A stretch of 26,028 bases of DNA from a virus. Below are positions 21,701 to 26,028 of the stretch, piece after piece (positions within the stretch are counted from its first letter, which is position 1; each line of letters begins with the position of its first letter). The notes under the pieces were generated by a model. The model saw only the letters and a list, made by a program, of their open reading frames with translations, did no database searches and had not been told where the DNA came from. Made by a program: the position numbers and the translations under genes. The stretch is from the IMG/VR virus record IMGVR_UViG_3300017720_000058, positions 1 through 26,028 of that record. One strand, 5' to 3'.

Positions 21701-22777
21701 GTATGTTTTTTGGTCCATACCTTGTCTAGATGTAAAAAATCTAGAAAGAAAATTTGTGCTCATTTTTCCTTTCTTAGGGTCACTTAAAACATCTATAGGT
21801 TGAGATAAAATAGTTTTAAATATAAACTTACCTGTATCTGGGTCCTCTACTATTTCTGTTTCTTTTACTTTAACATTCTTGACTGGTTCTCCTATACCAC
21901 TTTTAATAGCTTCATCTTTTTTTAAAGTTCTTTGTGTACCTCTAATAGCACTTGTTGCAAGTTTACCTAAATCTATACCACCTTTTATTACAAGTCCTGC
22001 AGTTTCAAATACACCACTTACTGCTGCTGAATCAATAGCTTTCTTTACTACCTTTAAAGCATCAGGGTCATCAGGATTAATAGCTAATTTTTCTAATGGT
22101 TTAGCTGTTTCAGGAAAAGTAGTTATTAAAAAATTAGAAAAGTTTTCATCTTTATTACCAACTAAAACTTCTGCTCCTGTAAAAGAAGCTAGTCTATTAA
22201 CTACTTTGGGTAAGTTAGGAACAGATTTAGTTAAAGCTTTTGAGATAGCTGTTGTTCCTGTTATTAAAGAACCTATCTCTCCTGCTACTTCTTGAACTTT
22301 TGTAGTTGGAGGGTCAAATGTTTCTTTTGCTACACCATATACTCTAGATGTATAAGGATTATTAGAAAGATAGTCATCAACTTTTTTTGCTTTGTCACCT
22401 ATAAATTCTTCTGCAGCTTCAGGTAAAACAGCTTCTGCCAGTTGACCAACACCTTTTGCTACTGACCTTACACCTGCTTGAATAGGTTTAATAATAACTT
22501 TTTCTTGAAAGGTATCATAATCTTTTTGTAGATGTCCAGGTGCTAATAAATTTAATCTTTTTTTAGATAATCCTAATGCTTCTGCTTCTCTAAACTTAGC
22601 TTCATGTTCTTGTGCTTTTTTAGACTCTAAAGTAAATTCATCAAAATCAAAACCTTTTGATTCTACATATTCTTTAACATCCTCTACAGACTTAACATTG
22701 CTATTATTATCATTAAGTTGATTTATTACATCCTCACGTAAATCTACGTAAGTATTTGTCATATAATTTAATGTCAT
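18758..22777 (-). CDS. Very large virion protein, probable internal/ejection protein
   Basis: 1339 residues, the largest gene here. It starts in TAATATG right after the preceding stop, with no clear ribosome-binding site of its own. Helix-rich and Lys/Leu/Ala-rich throughout. Modest hydrophobic patches occur at about 165-185 and in the stretches NFILLGANGNLGVGVAKE and GYYGLSGYVSGAKTSLSG. A later segment (IPRGIKQLRRMPIGAFPAFT) resembles conserved parts of large phage ejection or polyvalent proteins. No transglycosylase, protease or tail-fibre repeat is obvious. Size and place after two other structural genes suggest a T7 gp16-like ejection or internal core role; that role is inference. Confidence 0.7.
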   Translation of the reverse strand: MTLNYMTNTYVDLREDVINQLNDNNSNVKSVEDVKEYVESKGFDFDEFTLESKKAQEHEAKFREAEALGLSKKRLNLLAPGHLQKDYDTFQEKVIIKPIQAGVRSVAKGVGQLAEAVLPEAAEEFIGDKAKKVDDYLSNNPYTSRVYGVAKETFDPPTTKVQEVAGEIGSLITGTTAISKALTKSVPNLPKVVNRLASFTGAEVLVGNKDENFSNFLITTFPETAKPLEKLAINPDDPDALKVVKKAIDSAAVSGVFETAGLVIKGGIDLGKLATSAIRGTQRTLKKDEAIKSGIGEPVKNVKVKETEIVEDPDTGKFIFKTILSQPIDVLSDPKKGKMSTNFLSRFFTSRQGMDQKTYRAFTQKEGALKSLAIAAKGETKRFEKLIKKVYGKSYNELGDDELLVIKNALGKTPNLQDDATPEILKILDKPFKKRTKAEQSIIEQHYDNLLKKEKSISGAAYKELKPEMQLGVRRLRGIIDSLSEETKNLGISKGLNTTIDKNLGLYLTQDFKAFTDPKYIKEVTKILKDGKATEGEAFEAVQLARRVIKQSYPNATRDNIDGMLMNYINKKGIKDVDNLDILNLGSSKAVKDHAFGKVLTARKNIDPAFRAILGPIDDPLVKFNETTKKLGSLVVEHNFLKNIEKIAKSDYGVDLYKILPKKEMQMGFAPSGKFSSELSDLANNYLRAFGDNANPLARVFTTPEFKKILQTGTELKPIGDDVNPFLRGYYGLSGYVSGAKTSLSGVTHIKNLEGNFILLGANGNLGVGVAKELPQAAMVLTKRTPQALKEVRDLTERGVLSSGVRAQFIIQSMDDAFKNTDNFVKKFYDKTMKVAGDVYSAEDDVMKAVAFYREMQRYSRAYPKATEEQLRNLAAEVVKNTMPTYNMIPRGIKQLRRMPIGAFPAFTAEMFRNTKEIIKIGSSDILKGLPKVGSLEAGNPQLVRAGASRLAGLTTAFIAGQQYLQHQRKQFGIRLEDDKILRLLGADWQKDEIREYISPIFKNPKTGKREVRSRNLTYTLPHAPIIQLGEKFFPFMFSLQSGNVDEIQKKLNDLLSASESAFAPFINESLLVEPLLDSFVRGGTTKEGKSLYKESDDYIKRRFADGLNIGKAFVPGTYTTGENIWKSLNSETVNNEIKKGLGTTDAGFPKRYEDQIASLSGFKHQTDDIDRSINIKVGGLTKKISSADSELFSSLNKSFNVDWTDKDSTLNFYKELNNALATSYKRQQELAEFLHEVQKLEFYEKVGGDVVRKKLAKDIYNILTIQGTKQFPKKAMNTMIANAGNNIKGVSTSPKINNLLLRLNNEQRIPVNNLKEIQTIIARYDNLPLLEIQETEQE

Positions 22778-22778
22778 A

Positions 22779-24563
22779 TTAGTTTGTTACTTGTTTAACT
22801 TTAGGAGAATTTAAATTTAATGCTTCTAAAACTTTATTTGTATTTACACCATCTGGATTTTGTACATTATATTTAGAAGTAACTTTTTTCTTTGCATCTT
22901 TTTCAGTTATATCACCCAATTTTATAGCATCTGATAATGAACCTTTAGCATATGCAATAGCTTTAGATTGATTATTATCAAATTTATCTAATCCTTGTTG
23001 ATATTTAAAACTTAAAAATTGGTCATAAAGAGCATATTTATTTAATGTAGATTGGTTTACTGCTGTACCATCTGCTTTTTGTATACCAGTAATTTTACCA
23101 TCAGTATAAATAGCTCTTGCACCTGTTAAAGAAATACCAAAATCTTTTAAATCATTAATAGCAGCAGAACTTGCTTTTGCTAAATCTAAACTAGATGCTT
23201 TTAATTTAGCTTGATTTAATTTAGATGTGGCTCTAGATGATAATATTGCTTCTTTAGATTTTAATGCTTCTAATATAGCTTTAGCACCTTCTAAGTTACC
23301 TTCACCTTGAGCTTGTTTTAATTTAACTTTTAGAGATGCTATTTCTTTTTGTGTATCTCCTGCAGTTTTAGCAACACCTGGTAAAATTTGTAATCCTGCA
23401 CCTAATAAATTACCTGCTTGACTAGCTTCTGGTGATAATATTCTTTGACTTATATCACCTAATACTTTAGATTGTAAATAAGCAGGGCTTGTTAAATATC
23501 CATATGTTTTTTCAATATCTTTTAATCCTTCTTGTCTTTGTTTTACTGCAGACCTAACATCACCTATTGCTGTTTCTAATTCATCTTGAGGTCCTATTTG
23601 ACCTGGTACAGCTCTCTTAACTAATCCTGCAATACCACCACCAGTTTTACCTTGTCCAAATACAGGTTTACCAGTAAAGGTTCCATACAAGCTACCTACA
23701 CCTGCTAGTCCACCTATAAGCTGTTGACCTAAACTAGGTTGTGGAGGTGGAGGAGGTGCAAACTGTGTTGTTGTTAATGGAGTGCCTGATACTACTTGTT
23801 GATATTTTTGCATAGCTGAATAAGGCTCATCTTTTTCTTGTAAGAATTGTCTATAAGCTTCATCTAATGCTGCTTGTGTTTGTTGTTGTTTTTGTTCACC
23901 TACAGCTTGTTGAGCTCCTATTTCTGCTAAACCTGTTTTAAATCCTGCACCTGCTATGTTAGCTAAGTTTGTAGAAGCTTGTCCTTGTCTCATTCTTTCA
24001 GCATCTAATGCTGCTCTAGCATCTGCAAATGCAGCTTGACTACCTTTAGTTTGTATATCACTTAATAACTTTTGTTGTTCTCCTAATGATTGTGCTTCTA
24101 ATAATGTACCTCTAGTACCACCAAAAGAACCTTGAGCTACTTGTGCTGCTCTTATCTTAGGTAATACATTTTGTTCAAAAGCTTTTTGTGATTCTCTTTT
24201 TTCTATATCTACAACAGCTTGTTGATAAGGAGACATAGCTTCTTGTATCTGTGCACCTGTAATACCTGATGCAGCATCTCTTGTTAATTGTTCTGCTTCT
24301 GCATACTTAGGTGCAGTTGCTCCTTGTAATCCTGCTATCCCTGTAAATGCTTGTTCTTGTTCTGGAGCAAATTGTGCAATCGTAGGACCTTCATAAGGAG
24401 TGTATCCTTCTTCAACTCTTTTATTATATAGTGCCTGTGCTTTACCTAATATATCTGTATAATAAGGTTTTAACTGTTCAGGTATTTCTGTAACTGATAA
24501 GGGTTGTGCACCTACTACAGGTTGTGCAGGTTGTGACCCAAATAATGAAGATAATATTGCCAT
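22779..24563 (-). CDS. Virion structural/internal protein (594 aa)
   Basis: Starts MAILSSLFGS, with AAGGAG 7 bases upstream inside the preceding gene. The N-terminal third has SVTEIPEQLKPYYTDILGKA and GYTPYEGPTIAQFAPEQEQA, a pattern I associate with structural proteins of marine podoviruses. The middle is Gln/Ala-rich and helical (e.g. LAEIGAQQAVGEQKQQQTQA). A proline cluster (QFAPPPPPQP) and a glycine-rich stretch follow, then a C-terminal helical region. Probably an internal or tail-associated protein acting with its two large neighbours in DNA delivery. Exact virion location cannot be told. Confidence 0.7.
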   Translation of the reverse strand: MAILSSLFGSQPAQPVVGAQPLSVTEIPEQLKPYYTDILGKAQALYNKRVEEGYTPYEGPTIAQFAPEQEQAFTGIAGLQGATAPKYAEAEQLTRDAASGITGAQIQEAMSPYQQAVVDIEKRESQKAFEQNVLPKIRAAQVAQGSFGGTRGTLLEAQSLGEQQKLLSDIQTKGSQAAFADARAALDAERMRQGQASTNLANIAGAGFKTGLAEIGAQQAVGEQKQQQTQAALDEAYRQFLQEKDEPYSAMQKYQQVVSGTPLTTTQFAPPPPPQPSLGQQLIGGLAGVGSLYGTFTGKPVFGQGKTGGGIAGLVKRAVPGQIGPQDELETAIGDVRSAVKQRQEGLKDIEKTYGYLTSPAYLQSKVLGDISQRILSPEASQAGNLLGAGLQILPGVAKTAGDTQKEIASLKVKLKQAQGEGNLEGAKAILEALKSKEAILSSRATSKLNQAKLKASSLDLAKASSAAINDLKDFGISLTGARAIYTDGKITGIQKADGTAVNQSTLNKYALYDQFLSFKYQQGLDKFDNNQSKAIAYAKGSLSDAIKLGDITEKDAKKKVTSKYNVQNPDGVNTNKVLEALNLNSPKVKQVTN

Positions 24564-24564
24564 T

Positions 24565-26019
24565 CTATACTCCTTGTACCATTGGTTTTAAAGCAGCTAA
24601 CCCATCTATTTCATTAGGTTGTTTTGTATTACCAAATGCTTTTTCTCTAATTTGTTTAATTGTTTTATCCATAACTCTTGCTCCCTCTGCAGGATTACCA
24701 TCACCTAATGCTGCCATTGTGTAGCTATCTACTACATACTCTGTAGGACTTACTGCTAATGTTCCTACTTGTTCTTGTCCTTCTTTAATAGGCATATAAA
24801 CATTATCATCCATACCACCACCTTGACCAGGAACCATACCACTAAACTCACTACCTCTAGCCATAGATATTAAACCACCTTGTGCTGTTTCTACTACTTC
24901 TGTAGGCTCATAAACAGTTCTACCCCTATACTGATATCTACCACCACCTAAAGCTCTATTTAAAATTTCATCTATAGTTCTAATAGGAATAACTCCTGTC
25001 ATATCATATACAACTCTTTGTGAATTATAACCATCAGGATATTCTACTGTATAACCTTCTCTTCTTAAAGCTTCATCTTCTTCTTCTTGTCTTCTTTTTG
25101 CTAATTCTTTTTGTTCTTCCATTTCTACATAAGAGCTACCTAAATCTCCTGTTACTCCTTTAGTTGCTATATTTAATAGTCCTGATTTAGTCATTGGATT
25201 AAAATCTTGTGCAATAGCACCACTTACATCTTTTACAGATTGAGGTACATATTCTCCTACTGCAGATGTTGTTCTTTGTAATAGGTTAGGAGCATAAGGG
25301 TCTGGCATAGTTGAAACTGGGTCAACAGTTGGTGTAAATCCTCCTCCAGAAATAATATTATCTGCATTTCTAGCAGCAATATCAACTTGTTGTTTTCTAA
25401 AAGCTTCTAAAGTATTAGCTGATTCTGCATTTTTTGCTGCTAATAAATTATTAGCTTCTGTAACTTTAGGGTCAGTAAAAGTTCCACCATATCCTCCATC
25501 TTTACCTGGAGTGTAAGTTGTTCCATCAAAAGTATTTGGTGCAGAGTCTGCTACTTCTAAAGCTCTTCCTTCAGATAAAATAGATTGTCTACTTGCATCA
25601 GTTGGGTCACCCATAAATGTTTTACCTGCCATCTTATTACTTACACCTCTAAAAGTCCCTGCAGTAACACCACTAATTAATCCTGCTTTAGCAGAATCTT
25701 TAAAACTTCTACCTGCTAATAAATTACCTGTAAGAGAACCAAGACCTGTTGTAAAACCAAACATACCAGGACCCATAGCAGCTACTTGTTGACTTAAAGT
25801 TAAACCTGCTCCTGCAGCTCCACCAAATCCCATATAAGCAGCAGCATAAGGTGCAGCTATAGCTAATGCAATAGGTGCTAATGTTTTAAATGCATCAGAC
25901 TTAACAACATTTTTAACACCTTTTGCAGCACCTTTAACAATTCTTTTACCTGCTCTAACTATTTTATTTAAAAATACTTCAGGCATACCTGTTGTTGGAT
26001 TAATAGTTACAGTTAACAT
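24565..26019 (-). CDS. Virion structural protein with conserved C-terminal GxGxGMxD-type domain
   Basis: 484 residues; the start ATG is only 9 bases from the window edge, so its ribosome-binding site and any longer start cannot be judged. A basic N-terminal segment (KIVRAGKRIVKGAAKGVKN) is followed by a hydrophobic Ala/Gly stretch at about 48-80 (APIALAIAAPYAAAYMGFGG), suggesting membrane interaction. The centre is low complexity. Near the C-terminus SGMVPGQGGGMDDNVYMPI, then LAVSPTEYVVDSYTMAALG and NPAEGARVMDKTIKQIR resemble a module that recurs in phage structural proteins (GxGDGMSD...GEFVVPADVVS...LG-G). It is the first gene of the visible minus-strand virion block. Confidence 0.7.
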   Translation of the reverse strand: MLTVTINPTTGMPEVFLNKIVRAGKRIVKGAAKGVKNVVKSDAFKTLAPIALAIAAPYAAAYMGFGGAAGAGLTLSQQVAAMGPGMFGFTTGLGSLTGNLLAGRSFKDSAKAGLISGVTAGTFRGVSNKMAGKTFMGDPTDASRQSILSEGRALEVADSAPNTFDGTTYTPGKDGGYGGTFTDPKVTEANNLLAAKNAESANTLEAFRKQQVDIAARNADNIISGGGFTPTVDPVSTMPDPYAPNLLQRTTSAVGEYVPQSVKDVSGAIAQDFNPMTKSGLLNIATKGVTGDLGSSYVEMEEQKELAKRRQEEEDEALRREGYTVEYPDGYNSQRVVYDMTGVIPIRTIDEILNRALGGGRYQYRGRTVYEPTEVVETAQGGLISMARGSEFSGMVPGQGGGMDDNVYMPIKEGQEQVGTLAVSPTEYVVDSYTMAALGDGNPAEGARVMDKTIKQIREKAFGNTKQPNEIDGLAALKPMVQGV

Positions 26020-26028
26020 AGAAGATAA

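Noticed and set aside
21879-21907. Plus-strand TTGACT-N17-TTTAAT inside the large minus-strand virion gene
   Set aside because: It is antisense, with no real gene downstream on the plus strand; the open frame there is a shadow of the 1339-residue gene. Likely chance.
21879-22295. 138-codon plus-strand frame within the 1339-residue gene
   Set aside because: It is antisense, with Ser/Pro/Leu-rich shadow composition and no ribosome-binding site.
1-26028. tRNA genes, integrase, phage RNA polymerase or CRISPR array
   Set aside because: I looked for T-arm-like GTTCGA/GTTCAA contexts, integrase and single-subunit RNA polymerase motifs and regular repeats, and saw none. This does not speak for the rest of the genome.

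Overview
This is an AT-rich, almost fully coding stretch of a tailed bacteriophage genome with T7-like replication genes. The gene set (T7-type primase-helicase, compact family-A polymerase, gp2.5-like SSB, endonuclease VII, class II ribonucleotide reductase, small heat-shock protein, glycosyltransferases) resembles phages of marine Alphaproteobacteria such as pelagiphages. The host assignment is inference from resemblance and base composition. No bacterial housekeeping gene, tRNA, integrase or phage RNA polymerase is visible. Portal, capsid and large terminase genes lie outside the window.

Layout, plus strand 1-17741. (i) 23-2341: a run of small, tightly overlapping early-type genes, several under 60 codons, including a glutaredoxin, a Cys-rich protein and two membrane peptides. 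(ii) 2385-8263: replication and recombination: primase-helicase, zinc ribbon, DNA polymerase, endonuclease VII, a nuclease-SSB fusion with an internal SSB start, and a RecB/Cas4-like exonuclease. (iii) 8274-11832: DUF3310 protein, a TerS-like/GIY-YIG fusion nuclease and the class II RNR. (iv) 11992-12690: Hsp20 and a small exported protein. (v) 12700-16387: a surface-sugar cassette with a GT8-like enzyme, a three-module glycosyltransferase/methyltransferase-fold/MptE-like protein and a methyltransferase. (vi) 16387-17741: holin-like protein, small membrane peptides and the small terminase subunit.

Minus strand 26019-17665: a virion gene block read toward the plus-strand block. It holds three large structural or ejection-type proteins, then a membrane/coiled-coil protein, an M15 peptidase endolysin and a C-terminally anchored membrane protein. 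The two blocks collide tail to tail with a 77-bp overlap at 17665-17741.

Regulation: five close matches to a sigma70 promoter, TTGAC(T/A)-N17-(T/G)ATAAT, lie on the plus strand. They sit upstream of a small gene (1671), the primase-helicase, the zinc ribbon/DNA polymerase, the SSB and Hsp20, four of them within about 35 bases of the start codon they serve. Together with the absence of a phage RNA polymerase here, this suggests use of host RNA polymerase. A rho-independent terminator follows hsp20, a terminator-like hairpin lies just after the hsp20 promoter, and an unassigned two-stem RNA structure lies between the SSB and exonuclease genes. There is no gene-free stretch longer than about 100 bases.
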